Shown: positions 53,620-62,398 of the stretch, piece by piece
Numbering within the stretch: the stretch's first letter is position 1
Layout of the letters: every line of letters begins with the position of its first letter
Assembly: GCF_046299575.1 (NCBI RefSeq)
Contig: NZ_JBKBHX010000002.1
Location: forward strand, 496,001 to 560,000
Reading direction: 5' to 3'
Origin: Thermaurantimonas sp046299575
GTDB lineage: Bacteria; Bacteroidota; Bacteroidia; Flavobacteriales; Schleiferiaceae
DNA length: 64,000 nucleotides
The notes under the pieces: generated by a model
Seen by the model: the letters and a program-made list of their open reading frames with translations, nothing else
Told to the model about the DNA's origin: nothing
The model's database searches: none
Translations under genes and position numbers: made by a program

Positions 53620-53648
53620 CAAAAGTAAATCGAAGAGATTAACATCAA
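53620..53648 (-). promoter_or_regulatory. Candidate promoter of the metal-efflux operon
   Basis: Minus strand TTG (53646-53648), 18 nt, TACTTTTG (53620-53627): good match to the Bacteroidota pattern. The -7 box ends only 6 nt before the ATG at 53614, so the mRNA would be almost leaderless. The TTG overlaps the ATG of the divergent tadA gene. Confidence 0.5.
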
Positions 53649-54082
53649 TGATAGGACATGAATATTTTATGCGCCTAGCGCTTAAGGAGGCTGAGGAAGC
53701 TTTTAGAAAAGGCGAAATACCCGTAGGAGCAGTGATTGAAAGTGAAGGTGTCATTATAGCCAAAGGGCATAATCAAACCGAAGCTCTCGACGACGTGACG
53801 GCTCATGCCGAAATGATCGCAATCACATCAGCCGCAAATTCAATAGGAAGCAAATATCTTAAAAACTGCACTCTGTATGTAACACTTGAGCCCTGCGTAA
53901 TGTGTGCCGGAGCGCTCTTTTGGTCACAAATAGATCGCGTGGTTTATGCCGCTGATGATCCCAAAAGAGGCTTTACAAGGGTCGGCCAACTGTTGCATCC
54001 AAAAACGCAGGTAGTCTCCGGAATACTTCAAAAAGAGGCAGAAGCCCTGTTATTGGAATTTTTTCAAAAGCTCAGAAAATAG
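53648..54082 (+). CDS. tadA: tRNA(adenine34) deaminase
   Basis: Zinc deaminase making inosine at tRNA-Arg wobble A34. The ATG at 53648 gives 144 residues, normal for TadA; the reading frame extends 228 nt upstream antisense to the His-rich gene but this part is not conserved. Zinc motif H53-A-E55 and P82-C83-V-M-C86, then the loop D-D-P-K-R-G. It is independent of the downstream membrane protein, which begins 163 nt later. Confidence 0.94.
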   Translation: MIGHEYFMRLALKEAEEAFRKGEIPVGAVIESEGVIIAKGHNQTEALDDVTAHAEMIAITSAANSIGSKYLKNCTLYVTLEPCVMCAGALFWSQIDRVVYAADDPKRGFTRVGQLLHPKTQVVSGILQKEAEALLLEFFQKLRK

Positions 54083-54245
54083 TTTCAAAATATTATTTGT
54101 TTCCATTTATGATATTTATTCCAATATTTGGAATAATAGAGTTTCATCCTTGTTTTTTAAAATACTGTAAATCAGATTAATAAATTTTTTTTAGTTGTTG
54201 GCATTCGTCTTGGCATCCTTTGAACGAATACTAAAACCTACCAAG

Positions 54246-54716
54246 ATGAAAACCACCACACCCAACTTCGTAAAATGGCTTCGAATAGCTTTTCTGGCAC
54301 TTACAGCTCTTTCACTGCTCGAACTGGCCGGAGCCACCTTTGCAGAATATAAATTTTTGTGGGGTTACAGCTTTTTAATTGTTCTAACACTTATCGTACT
54401 GACCTATGCACTACTCGGCCGACCCTACTTCAGAATGGATACGACAGAGGATATTCTCGAATTTGAAAATGGTTTTTCAATGTTTGATTTTTTAGATAAG
54501 TACCTGATTGTGAAGCGCGACAAAGTACTTCATATGACTATCAAAGAGCGCTTGTTCAAAAGAGTGCTTGTCGTACAGTATGAAGAGCTGGGAGAAGTGC
54601 AGGAAATGGAATTTGAAATCAGCTTTTTATCTGAAAAGCAGGTGTCAGAAATTAAAAAAGACATTGAACGCATCAAAGGAATCAGCGTACTGAGAGACTA
54701 CAATACTGAAGTGTAA
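54246..54716 (+). CDS. Small two-helix membrane protein, unknown
   Basis: From the ATG at 54246, 156 residues: two hydrophobic helices (about 12-32 and 38-57) followed by a soluble cytoplasmic domain of about 95 residues with D-I-L-E-F-E-N-G-F, K-Y-L-I-V-K-R-D and E-F-E-I-S-F-L, a beta-strand pattern reminiscent of PH-like domains. I do not recognise the family. An upstream TTG frame start (54195) is less likely. It may be co-transcribed with bacilliredoxin, which follows after 46 nt. Confidence 0.65.
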   Translation: MKTTTPNFVKWLRIAFLALTALSLLELAGATFAEYKFLWGYSFLIVLTLIVLTYALLGRPYFRMDTTEDILEFENGFSMFDFLDKYLIVKRDKVLHMTIKERLFKRVLVVQYEELGEVQEMEFEISFLSEKQVSEIKKDIERIKGISVLRDYNTEV

Positions 54717-54745
54717 GTCACCAGAAAAATCTGTCCCAAATGTCA

Positions 54746-54753
54746 TATATTTG
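54746..54753 (+). promoter_or_regulatory. Candidate -7 box (TATATTTG) of the bacilliredoxin gene
   Basis: TATATTTG ends 9 nt before the ATG at 54763. It supports that ATG rather than an in-frame TTG at 54751 that would fall inside the box. Confidence 0.5.
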
Positions 54754-54762
54754 TCGAAATTT

Positions 54763-55182
54763 ATGATCATGTATCCCGAAGAACTCATAGCTCCTATGCG
54801 TGCAGATCTGGTAAATGCTGGATTTACCGAGACGCGCACACCAGAAGATGTAGAAAAGTATATTAAAAATACACCTGGAACGGTATTAGTAATGGTTAAC
54901 TCAGTATGTGGTTGTGCGGCAGCTAATGCGAGGCCGGCTGTAAAAATGGCTGTAAGACATTCAAAAAGACCTGACCATCTAATCACCGTTTTTGCTGGTA
55001 ACGATGTAGAAGCCGTAAAAAAAGCCAGGGAATACATGTTGCCCTTCCCGCCATCGTCTCCGTCGATAGCACTTTTTAAGGACGGCATGCTCGTGCACAT
55101 GATCGAGCGGCACCATATAGAGGGCAGGCCCGCCGAATTGATCGCGCAGAATCTAATTTCAGCTTTCGAAGAATATTGTTAA
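54763..55182 (+). CDS. BrxA/BrxB-family bacilliredoxin
   Basis: A 139-residue thioredoxin-fold protein (YphP/YqiW). N-terminus M-I-M-Y-P-E-E-L-I-A-P-M-R is diagnostic, and the active site is V-N-S-V-C49-G-C51-A-A-A-N-A-R. It should remove bacillithiol or another low-molecular thiol from oxidised proteins; whether this organism makes bacillithiol is not shown here. The gene ends at a strong terminator. Confidence 0.92.
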   Translation: MIMYPEELIAPMRADLVNAGFTETRTPEDVEKYIKNTPGTVLVMVNSVCGCAAANARPAVKMAVRHSKRPDHLITVFAGNDVEAVKKAREYMLPFPPSSPSIALFKDGMLVHMIERHHIEGRPAELIAQNLISAFEEYC

Positions 55183-55187
55183 AAAGC

Positions 55188-55220
55188 AAAATCCCGCGAT
55201 TAAGCGGGATTTTTTATTTT
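55188..55220 (+). terminator. Rho-independent terminator after bacilliredoxin
   Basis: AAAATCCCGC (55188-55197), loop GATTAA, GCGGGATTTT (55204-55213): a perfect 10-bp stem followed by further T residues. It lies 5 nt after the stop codon. Confidence 0.9.
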
Positions 55221-55229
55221 AATGGCCCC

Positions 55230-55304
55230 TGGTGGCCCCACCAGGAATCGAACCTGGATTTAAAGTTTAGGAAACTTCCGTTCTATCCATTGAACTATGG
55301 GGCC
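55230..55304 (-). tRNA. tRNA-Arg (anticodon CCT)
   Basis: 75-nt minus-strand tRNA. Acceptor GGCCCCA/TGGGGCC, discriminator A and encoded CCA at the 3' end; D-arm GTTC...GAAC; anticodon arm GAAGT-TTCCTAA-ACTTT with CCT (reads AGG); T-arm CCAGG-TTCGATT-CCTGG. It encodes CCA, unlike the tRNA-Cys gene in this window. Confidence 0.95.
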
Positions 55305-55332
55305 TTATAGGCGCTGACAAAATTAATACGTT

Positions 55333-56394
55333 TTAATTTTCTTCTACGCCAAGACCTCCTACATACCTGTCCCACTTTTGGAGCAAAGCAGCCATGTCAG
55401 CTGGTAGGTCAGAGTCGAAGGTCATGCGCTGGCCGGTGAGTGGGTGGTCGAAGGAAAGGGTTTTTGCGTGCAAGGCATGTCGGGGGCATACTTCCATGCA
55501 GTTGTGGATAAACTGGGTGTATTTTTGATGATGTGTACCTTTTAAGATGCGGTCGCCACCGTATTCCCAGTCGTTAAAAAGTGGGTGGCCTATGTGCTTC
55601 ATGTGCACCCGGATCTGATGCGTACGGCCGGTTTCGAGGCGACATTCTACCAAGGTGACATATCCAAACCGGCGAAGCACGCGATAGTGTGTCACAGCAT
55701 GCTTGCCGATACCACTCTCCGGCGGAAAGACATCCATCACCTTGCGATCTTTCAGGTTGCGCCCCACATTGCCTATGATGGTGCCTTCGTCCTGATCGAA
55801 ATCGCCCCATACGATGGCCTGATAGGTGCGGCCGGTGGTGCGCTCGTAGAATTGGCGCGCCAGGTGCATCATTGCAAATTCGGTAAGGGCTACCACCATG
55901 ATGCCCGAAGTGTTTTTATCGAGGCGATGTACCAGTCCGGGTCTGATGGGGTCTGTGGTACCCTTTGGCAGATTTTTATTGACATGAAAAAGCAAACCAT
56001 TGACTAAAGTGCCGGAGCGATTGCCCACGCCGGGATGCACGACCAGCCCTGGCTGCTTATCGATCACCACCAGATGAGGATCTTCATAGAGGATGTTCAG
56101 AGGGATGTTTTCAGGTATGAGCTCGGTATCCCGTGGCGGGTGGGGGAGTACTACTGTTACCACATCGCCGGCTTTTACCTTGTAATTTGACTTTACCGGT
56201 TTACCGTTTACCAATACATTTCCTGCATCCGCGGCCTGTTGGATCTTGGTACGCGATGAGCCTTCGATGAAGTTGTGCAGAAATTTATCGACTCTGTAGG
56301 GCTTTTGACCCGGGGTGGCTACAAAACGGTGGTGTTCGTAGAGTTCTTCTGATGATTCTTCTCCGTTGGACAAGAGTTCTTCTTCTGAAAGCAT
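55333..56394 (-). CDS. rluD: RluD-type 23S rRNA pseudouridine synthase
   Basis: A 353-residue RluA/RluD-family pseudouridine synthase. An S4 domain (about 32-85; R-V-D-K-F-L) precedes the catalytic domain, with active-site Asp D159 in H-R-L-D-K-N-T-S-G and the later G-R-T-H-Q-I-R-V-H-M segment that shapes the U pocket. Its target, by family, is 23S rRNA U1911/1915/1917. It follows the T9SS protein gene by 4 nt and ends the PASTA-T9SS-rluD operon. Confidence 0.93.
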   Translation of the reverse strand: MLSEEELLSNGEESSEELYEHHRFVATPGQKPYRVDKFLHNFIEGSSRTKIQQAADAGNVLVNGKPVKSNYKVKAGDVVTVVLPHPPRDTELIPENIPLNILYEDPHLVVIDKQPGLVVHPGVGNRSGTLVNGLLFHVNKNLPKGTTDPIRPGLVHRLDKNTSGIMVVALTEFAMMHLARQFYERTTGRTYQAIVWGDFDQDEGTIIGNVGRNLKDRKVMDVFPPESGIGKHAVTHYRVLRRFGYVTLVECRLETGRTHQIRVHMKHIGHPLFNDWEYGGDRILKGTHHQKYTQFIHNCMEVCPRHALHAKTLSFDHPLTGQRMTFDSDLPADMAALLQKWDRYVGGLGVEEN

Positions 56395-56398
56395 CAGA

Positions 56399-58231
56399 TT
56401 AGAGAGCTTTGATGAGTTTTTTAATCAATGCAGGTTGTCCTTTCGAATCTGTAAATCGCAATACATAAAGGCCAGCGGGAAGATCACTTACAGTGATTTC
56501 GGTTAAATTTTCACTTAGTAAAAATGTTTTGACAATGGTACCGGCGGGCGAGCAGATTTCCACTCGCTGATAGGTGTGCGAATCTTGTCTAATAGATAGT
56601 TTGTCTCGAGCCGGATTGGGAAAGATTGCAATGTCACTTGTTGGAGCTTCGTGTTTTGTAACAGAAAGATTTAAAGGCTGGTAGCGGAAATAAGGTCTCA
56701 GCAAAAGGCTTCCCTGAAAGATGCTCTGAAACCAGTTGGCCCCATCGCCAAATACCAAAAGGTGACGCTGAGGTGAGTGCACATCAAATCCAATATTCAG
56801 CGGTCGGATGGTGCGTTGTTTTACACCGATGAAGACAGGGGTGTTGATAAACAGTGGTTCGGTGAGAGGATATGCTACAAAGGTTTGATAAAGAGGAGGA
56901 TAAAAGGGCTTTAGCCAGTTGGGTGATTCGTAAAGTTTTGCACCGGGCACACCCTGATTATTTTGATATACTACGATTTTAAAATCATTCTCTGTAGCAT
57001 CTACACCAGCGTAAATAAAATTCAAATAGATGCCCACTAATGTATCGGGACTAAGAGGAGTAAGATTTACCAAAGTAATGGCCCCGGCCTGATCTACAAT
57101 TCCGAATGCTCGCTCAGGGCTACCATCGTCGTAAGCATAGAAGTTTCTGAATTCCTGAAGGTGTCGCACAGTATCATTTCGCAGGATTCCTGCATTCGCA
57201 CCAGCAAAGAAGCTTTCGACTAAAATTGAAAATTCACCAGAGGGCGTGCCAGGTATTGAAATGGGATTAACAAAAGGCTGAATGAACTCGATCTCTGTGT
57301 TATAGGGGTGAGCATCGTCCAATGTGGGATTGCCGTTTCCGGAGGCAATCAGCTGGTTGTTGTAAAAAGCTCTGTATTGTGCCAGTACCAGATTTTGGGT
57401 GCCGGGAGGACCGTTTTTTCGGTATCGGTGAGCTACGTCGCTGCGAATCAGATTGTTGTTAAACACCCACCAGGGCACTGCTGAGAAATTGCCGCTCAGA
57501 ATGGACGGATGAGACCGTGTAAAGGCAGGATCGGCAATTAGGGTATCGTTTGCATTGCGGTTGGCGTCCAATCGAACATAATCGAGATGCCATTCATCGA
57601 AGGCTCCCGATGGAGCGCCATGACTTATAAACCGAAATCTGAAGCCTTTTCTCAAAAACTTAGGATCATTTACCGGTAGTATAACCTGGCGAAATGGCTG
57701 TGGTACATTACCGGAGCCATTTATACCCCAGGCCCAATGCCATGTACTATCGAGAGGACTCCAGAAATAAAGGGAGAGGCTGTCATTTGTTTCAGGGGCT
57801 TCGCCGTGTCCACCTGGTTGGTAATAAAAGGAGAGAAAAACGTTTGACCTGTTTTCAAGGTTTATAAATTTCGAGGTGAGGATATCACATGTATCTGTTG
57901 TAATGCGATTGGGATGATAGGGTTCGCCTTTTTCGTCCAGACCATCAAAGGTCGCTACCCCGATGGTGATCATCCCTATGCCTTTTTTGTTATTGATCAA
58001 GACTTTATGGTCAGCCCAGAAGGAAGGCTCCGGAAAAATGGAGTTGTAAGAGAAATCGTCAATTATGGGTAACTCAACGGTATCGAGCTGGGTGGTTTTA
58101 AATGCAGGCTTATCCAGAGGCAATCGCGTAGGTACGTAGAGCTCTTCCTTTATCTGTGCATATAGTGGAAGTCCAACACAAAAAGCCCAAAGTACCCCTA
58201 AGACTGCATTAATCTTCATCTTCTGTAACAA
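56399..58231 (-). CDS. Large T9SS-secreted protein, unknown function
   Basis: A 610-residue exported protein. An N-terminal signal peptide (about 1-25) is followed by beta-rich sequence with D-D-F-S-Y near 54-60, no catalytic motif I can identify, and a C-terminal T9SS type A sorting domain from about 530 (I-A-I-F-P-N-P-A-R). Such proteins are often surface-displayed adhesins or structural cargo. The start overlaps the PASTA gene by 23 nt and the downstream rluD follows within 4 nt. Confidence 0.85.
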   Translation of the reverse strand: MLQKMKINAVLGVLWAFCVGLPLYAQIKEELYVPTRLPLDKPAFKTTQLDTVELPIIDDFSYNSIFPEPSFWADHKVLINNKKGIGMITIGVATFDGLDEKGEPYHPNRITTDTCDILTSKFINLENRSNVFLSFYYQPGGHGEAPETNDSLSLYFWSPLDSTWHWAWGINGSGNVPQPFRQVILPVNDPKFLRKGFRFRFISHGAPSGAFDEWHLDYVRLDANRNANDTLIADPAFTRSHPSILSGNFSAVPWWVFNNNLIRSDVAHRYRKNGPPGTQNLVLAQYRAFYNNQLIASGNGNPTLDDAHPYNTEIEFIQPFVNPISIPGTPSGEFSILVESFFAGANAGILRNDTVRHLQEFRNFYAYDDGSPERAFGIVDQAGAITLVNLTPLSPDTLVGIYLNFIYAGVDATENDFKIVVYQNNQGVPGAKLYESPNWLKPFYPPLYQTFVAYPLTEPLFINTPVFIGVKQRTIRPLNIGFDVHSPQRHLLVFGDGANWFQSIFQGSLLLRPYFRYQPLNLSVTKHEAPTSDIAIFPNPARDKLSIRQDSHTYQRVEICSPAGTIVKTFLLSENLTEITVSDLPAGLYVLRFTDSKGQPALIKKLIKAL

Positions 58232-59033
58232 GATTGCTGAAATAAGTTAACGAATCTACCGGCATTTTGGTATTATCTGTTGTAAGCCAGATGCTGATCT
58301 CGCTGCCGCGCATAATGGTCTTGTCGAGCGAAGGCATGGGTTCCTGCCGATATACAAAGGCTTTGGCTGTATCGGTGCCGTAGTCAAAGGCGATGAAGCC
58401 TAGGTTTAGGCCGCGGCTGAGCAAGATGTTTTTTACAGTAGCAAAATTTTTGCCTAACAAGTACGGCACTTCGATCAATTCGTTGTCAAGCCCAAGCCCG
58501 ACCACCAAATCAATGACAGAGCCTTTGGGCAGATAATCATTTGAGCTGAGTTCGCGACCATTGTGCTGAGCTGCTACGACCATGTCCCTTCCTATGTAGG
58601 GAACATACGAGATACGACCTAAGCGAAAGCCTTTAGATTCCAGATCGTATATGGCTCTTCGCCGTGAGCGTTCCACAAGATTGGGGACTTTTACGAGTCG
58701 CGGTCCTGAAGGATTGACAGTCAGCTTAATTTCTTTTCCCGGTTTCACCTTAGCACCAGGTGCAGGATATTGGCTGATGACGCTTAGAATGGGTTTGTCC
58801 GGATAGTACTCTGATGAATCGAGCACTACCGACTTTAGTTCCAGACGCTGAAGTTCGCTTTCGGCTTCAAAAAGGGAATATCCTTTCAAATCGGGAACAT
58901 TGAGTTCGTACCCGTGCATAGTGTAGTAGTCAGCCCATTTCAGAAAGCCATAAACAGCTACCACTACTACCAGCAGTAAGATGAGTATTTGGTAAAGAAA
59001 TGTTTTAGAGCCTAAAAACCGTAGAAAACTCAT
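58209..59033 (-). CDS. PASTA-domain membrane protein
   Basis: A 274-residue protein with one N-terminal membrane helix (about 13-32) and three PASTA domains (about 40-108, 110-178, 180-255), each with the P-N/D-L-x-G/E opening (V-P-D-L-K-G, V-P-N-L-V-E, V-P-Y-L-L-G) and a K-V-K-P-G-K-type turn. PASTA domains recognise peptidoglycan or beta-lactam-like ligands. There is no kinase domain and no penicillin-binding domain, so it is a stand-alone PASTA protein, known from Bacteroidota. It is first gene of the operon. Confidence 0.9.
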   Translation of the reverse strand: MSFLRFLGSKTFLYQILILLLVVVVAVYGFLKWADYYTMHGYELNVPDLKGYSLFEAESELQRLELKSVVLDSSEYYPDKPILSVISQYPAPGAKVKPGKEIKLTVNPSGPRLVKVPNLVERSRRRAIYDLESKGFRLGRISYVPYIGRDMVVAAQHNGRELSSNDYLPKGSVIDLVVGLGLDNELIEVPYLLGKNFATVKNILLSRGLNLGFIAFDYGTDTAKAFVYRQEPMPSLDKTIMRGSEISIWLTTDNTKMPVDSLTYFSNLVTEDED

Positions 59034-59053
59034 TTACAAAATTTTTAATGAGA

Positions 59054-59061
59054 CAAAGGTA
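59054..59061 (-). promoter_or_regulatory. Candidate -7 box (TACCTTTG) of the PASTA operon
   Basis: TACCTTTG on the minus strand, 20 nt before the PASTA ATG at 59033. No -33 box at the usual distance. Confidence 0.5.
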
Positions 59062-59094
59062 TGAAGCTCGTAGGCCTTGAATGTCATTAGAATC

Positions 59095-59844
59095 TCACTC
59101 GAAGCCGCGCGTGTCAATTAAATTGTAATATAAGATACAGTATATGGCCCTGAAGCCATCGCGCCAGTTAATTTTTTTTCCTTCGGCAAAAGTGCGTCCA
59201 TAATAAGAAATACCAACTTCATATATACGAATTCCGGGCACGCGGGAGATTTTAGCTGTGACTTCGGGTTCAAATCCAAAGCGGTCTTCCTTAAGGTGGA
59301 TGCGCTGAATAATGGAAGTGCGAAAGAGCTTATAGCATGTTTCCATATCCGTAAGGTTCAGATTGGTAAACATATTGCTCAGAAAGGTCAGGAATTTATT
59401 TCCAATCGAGTGCCAGAAGAAAAGAATCCGGTGAGGATTGCCACCCATAAATCTTGAGCCATACACCACGTCTGCAAATCCATCTACGGCTGGCTTGAGC
59501 AATATGTTGTATTCTGCGGGGTCATATTCAAGATCAGCGTCCTGAATGATGAGAAATTCTCCTTTGGCCTGTGCAATGCCGGTGCGCAGAGCTGCACCTT
59601 TGCCGCGATTGACCGGATGCTGAAAGTAGCGAATGTTCATCTCAGGGTGTTGGTCGATGTAGGCGCGGATTTGTTGGTCAGTATCGTCTGTGGAGCAGTC
59701 GTTTACGATGATTACCTCTTTCTGTATGCCATCGATTAGTTCAGCCTTGCGAATGCGGTTGAGTATCTTGTGGATGGTTTTACCTTCATTATATACGGGC
59801 ATTACAATCGACAGAAGTTTGAATTCGTCCTTAATTTCAAACAT
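59095..59844 (-). CDS. GT2 glycosyltransferase (dolichyl/polyprenyl-phosphate sugar synthase-like)
   Basis: From the ATG at 59844, 249 residues. GT-A fold GT2 enzyme: V-M-P-V-Y-N-E-G-K-T near the N-terminus, I-V-N-D-C-S-T-D-D-T, Q-D-A-D-L-E-Y-D (DxD-type metal site) and R-F-M-G-G-N. It lacks membrane segments. This resembles bacterial polyprenyl-phosphate mannose/glucose transferases (DPM1-like), probably for cell-surface glycans. A further upstream frame start (59889) would overlap the -7 box. It is divergent from the second GT2 gene across 65 nt. Confidence 0.9.
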   Translation of the reverse strand: MFEIKDEFKLLSIVMPVYNEGKTIHKILNRIRKAELIDGIQKEVIIVNDCSTDDTDQQIRAYIDQHPEMNIRYFQHPVNRGKGAALRTGIAQAKGEFLIIQDADLEYDPAEYNILLKPAVDGFADVVYGSRFMGGNPHRILFFWHSIGNKFLTFLSNMFTNLNLTDMETCYKLFRTSIIQRIHLKEDRFGFEPEVTAKISRVPGIRIYEVGISYYGRTFAEGKKINWRDGFRAIYCILYYNLIDTRGFE

Positions 59845-59864
59845 TTGATTTTGATATAAGCCCG

Positions 59865-59872
59865 CAAAAATA
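59865..59872 (-). promoter_or_regulatory. Candidate -7 box (TATTTTTG) of the DPM1-like GT2 gene
   Basis: TATTTTTG on the minus strand, 20 nt before the ATG at 59844. Confidence 0.4.
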
Positions 59873-59909
59873 CTTGCTTTGTAAAACAAAGATTTTTAAT
59901 GCTTTCTGA

Positions 59910-60923
59910 ATGGATGTTGCCATCGTAATTCTGAACTATAACGGCCGCCGGTATCTTGAGGAATATTTGCACGACCTAATCCGACACAGTCCGGGACATA
60001 GTGTTATAGTTGTAGATAATGCCTCTACTGACGATTCTGTACAGTGGCTTAGAAAGCAGCAGCCCGAAGTCAGATTAATCGAATTAAGTGACAACTATGG
60101 ATTTGCCGGGGGATATAATCGAGGACTTTCACAAATTTCAGCGGATGTGTACATACTGATTAACAGCGATGTAAAAGTCACACCAGGCTGGATAGAACCC
60201 CTAATTTACCTGCTGGAAAATGTTGCCGATGCTGCTGCAGTACAGCCAAAGATCAAATCGCTACGACAGCCAGACTACTTTGAATACGCCGGTGCCGCCG
60301 GAGGATATGTCGATCTGTTGGGATATCCGTTTTGCAGGGGCAGAATTTTCGATACTCTTGAGAAGGATGAAGGCCAATACGACGATAGCTGCCCGGTATT
60401 CTGGACTTCCGGGGCTTGTATGGCAATACGCGCCGATGCTTTCTGGAAAGCTGGCGGATTTGACGAAGCTTTTTTTGCCCATCAGGAGGAAATAGATCTG
60501 TGCTGGCGATTGCAGCGGATGGGATATTCGCTCTTCGTTGAGCCAAGCTCTGTCGTTTATCACCTCGGTGGTGGCACGCTGGACTACCAATCTCCCCGAA
60601 AAACCTTTCTAAACTTTCGAAATAACCTGATAATGCTTGCCAAAAACATGACAGTTTCGCAGCTTATTTGGGTATTACCCTTACGATTGGTGCTGGACGG
60701 TATTGCAGGCATTTGGTTTTTGGTAAATGGAAAAAGCACCCTGACTTGGCAAATCGTTAGAGCGCATTTTTCGTTTTACACGCATTTGAAAAATATTGTC
60801 AAACAACGAAAAAATTTTAATAGTAAAAGTCCACACACAAAACACGTTCAATTATTCAAAAAGGCCGTTCTTGTTGAATATTTTTTGAAAGGAAGGGGGT
60901 ATTTTAGGGAATTTGCATCATAG
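59910..60923 (+). CDS. GT2 glycosyltransferase (rhamnosyltransferase-like)
   Basis: A 337-residue GT2 enzyme with I-V-I-L-N-Y-N-G-R at the N-terminus, V-D-N-A-S-T-D-D-S near 35-43, G-F-A-G-G-Y-N-R-G, the I-N-S-D-V-K-V metal site, and the catalytic Glu/Asp region E-E-I-D-L-C-W-R near 192-199. A hydrophobic stretch at about 250-272 could be membrane-associated. The pattern resembles the WbbL/rhamnosyltransferase subfamily used in surface polysaccharide assembly; the actual sugar is not determined. Confidence 0.9.
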   Translation: MDVAIVILNYNGRRYLEEYLHDLIRHSPGHSVIVVDNASTDDSVQWLRKQQPEVRLIELSDNYGFAGGYNRGLSQISADVYILINSDVKVTPGWIEPLIYLLENVADAAAVQPKIKSLRQPDYFEYAGAAGGYVDLLGYPFCRGRIFDTLEKDEGQYDDSCPVFWTSGACMAIRADAFWKAGGFDEAFFAHQEEIDLCWRLQRMGYSLFVEPSSVVYHLGGGTLDYQSPRKTFLNFRNNLIMLAKNMTVSQLIWVLPLRLVLDGIAGIWFLVNGKSTLTWQIVRAHFSFYTHLKNIVKQRKNFNSKSPHTKHVQLFKKAVLVEYFLKGRGYFREFAS

Positions 60924-61031
60924 GTTTTTAAAGTACTTAAGTGTTAACGTGAGAATAGAATTTGACTCTCATCATGTTCTTCAGCCTTTTATAATTCAGA
61001 AATTTGCACTATTAACTATATTCAAAGCTGC

Positions 61032-62390
61032 GTGAGTTTATTCATTGACACCATCATTAAGTACGAGCGGCCTTTACCTCGATACACTTCTTACCCCACT
61101 GTGCCATTTTGGGATGTAGAGCATTTTGATGCCGAAAAGGCGTTAGGTATGCTAAAACGAAGCATGCTTACAAAACCTGATGTAAGCATCTACATACATT
61201 TGCCCTATTGTGAAAGTTTGTGCACCTTCTGTGGGTGCAATCGACGAATTACAAAAAATCACGCTGTCGAACAGCCATACATCGATGCTGTACTCGAAGA
61301 ATGGCGACTCTATCTACTTAAGATGCCACAACCGCCTGTGATCACACATATTCACCTCGGCGGAGGTACGCCTACTTTTTTTTCGCCCTCTGAATTGAAA
61401 AGATTGATTGATGGAATTGTTAGAAGGCACAAATTATCGCCCAATTATGAGTTTAGTATCGAGGTTCACCCGAATACATGTACCTATGAGCATATTGATG
61501 TGCTTTCAGATTTGGGTTTTCGCAGAATTTCTGTAGGTATTCAAGACTTTGACCCCCGAGTACAGTTTATCATTAACCGCAATCAGACATTTGAAAAAAC
61601 CCAGGACATTATTGAATATGCTCGCTCAAAGGGATTTACCGGTGTAAATGTGGATCTAGTTTACGGTTTACCGATGCAGACGCTTGATAGTGTTGCTCTA
61701 ACAATGGACAAAATTGCTAAACTCAAGCCGGATCGAATCGCCTATTATGCCTATGCACATGTTCCGTGGAAGAGCAAGGCTCAGCGAAGATATACGGAAG
61801 CTGACCTCCCCTCAGCACGCGAAAAGATTCAAATGTTTCTTTTGGCCCGCGACAGACTTCAACAGTTGGGATATGAGCAAATTGCTATGGACCATTTTGC
61901 TCTGCCGAATGATTCAATGACAAAAGCTTGGCGTGACCAAAGCCTTCACAGAAACTTCATGGGCTATACAACTGACTTAACACCCTTGTTAATTGGCTTG
62001 GGCGCCTCTTCAATCAGCGATTTTAATGGAAACTATACCCAAAACTACAAGGAAGTAGAGAAGTATCTCGATGAAATAAAAGCTGGAAAACTCCCAATTG
62101 AGCGAGGGCACCTTTCCTCTGAGATGGATAATCTTATCCGTGCCCATATCATGCAAGTGATGTGTGAGGGAAAAGTCAAAATACCCGCAAACGCTTTATC
62201 CGGTGAGCATTTCGAATTTATCGACAGCCAGATAAAGCAATTTTTAACGGATGGAATTCTCACCTGGGAGAATGAATCTCTGCAAGTAACAGAGTTAGGT
62301 CAGATCTTGCTGAGAAATGTAGCTTCGATCTTTGATACCTATCTGTTTTATAGAGGATTAACGGAAAAAATGTTTAGCAAAAGTGTTTAA
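61032..62390 (+). CDS. hemN: Oxygen-independent coproporphyrinogen III oxidase
   Basis: Radical SAM enzyme of haem synthesis (452 residues), decarboxylating coproporphyrinogen III without oxygen. It starts with GTG. Y-T-S-Y-P-T near the N-terminus is the HemN mark; C60-x-x-x-C64-x-x-C67-x-C69 forms the iron-sulfur site with the extra Cys typical of HemN; H-L-G-G-G-T-P-T-F near 110 and the late Y-x-Q-N-Y-K region are also conserved. The full length suits genuine HemN rather than HemW. Confidence 0.94.
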   Translation: MSLFIDTIIKYERPLPRYTSYPTVPFWDVEHFDAEKALGMLKRSMLTKPDVSIYIHLPYCESLCTFCGCNRRITKNHAVEQPYIDAVLEEWRLYLLKMPQPPVITHIHLGGGTPTFFSPSELKRLIDGIVRRHKLSPNYEFSIEVHPNTCTYEHIDVLSDLGFRRISVGIQDFDPRVQFIINRNQTFEKTQDIIEYARSKGFTGVNVDLVYGLPMQTLDSVALTMDKIAKLKPDRIAYYAYAHVPWKSKAQRRYTEADLPSAREKIQMFLLARDRLQQLGYEQIAMDHFALPNDSMTKAWRDQSLHRNFMGYTTDLTPLLIGLGASSISDFNGNYTQNYKEVEKYLDEIKAGKLPIERGHLSSEMDNLIRAHIMQVMCEGKVKIPANALSGEHFEFIDSQIKQFLTDGILTWENESLQVTELGQILLRNVASIFDTYLFYRGLTEKMFSKSV

Positions 62391-62398
62391 AACGGCAT

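Noticed and set aside
55503..55511. DnaA-box-like TGTGGATAA
   Set aside because: A single copy within rluD coding sequence; no cluster of boxes or AT-rich unwinding element beside it, so no oriC call.
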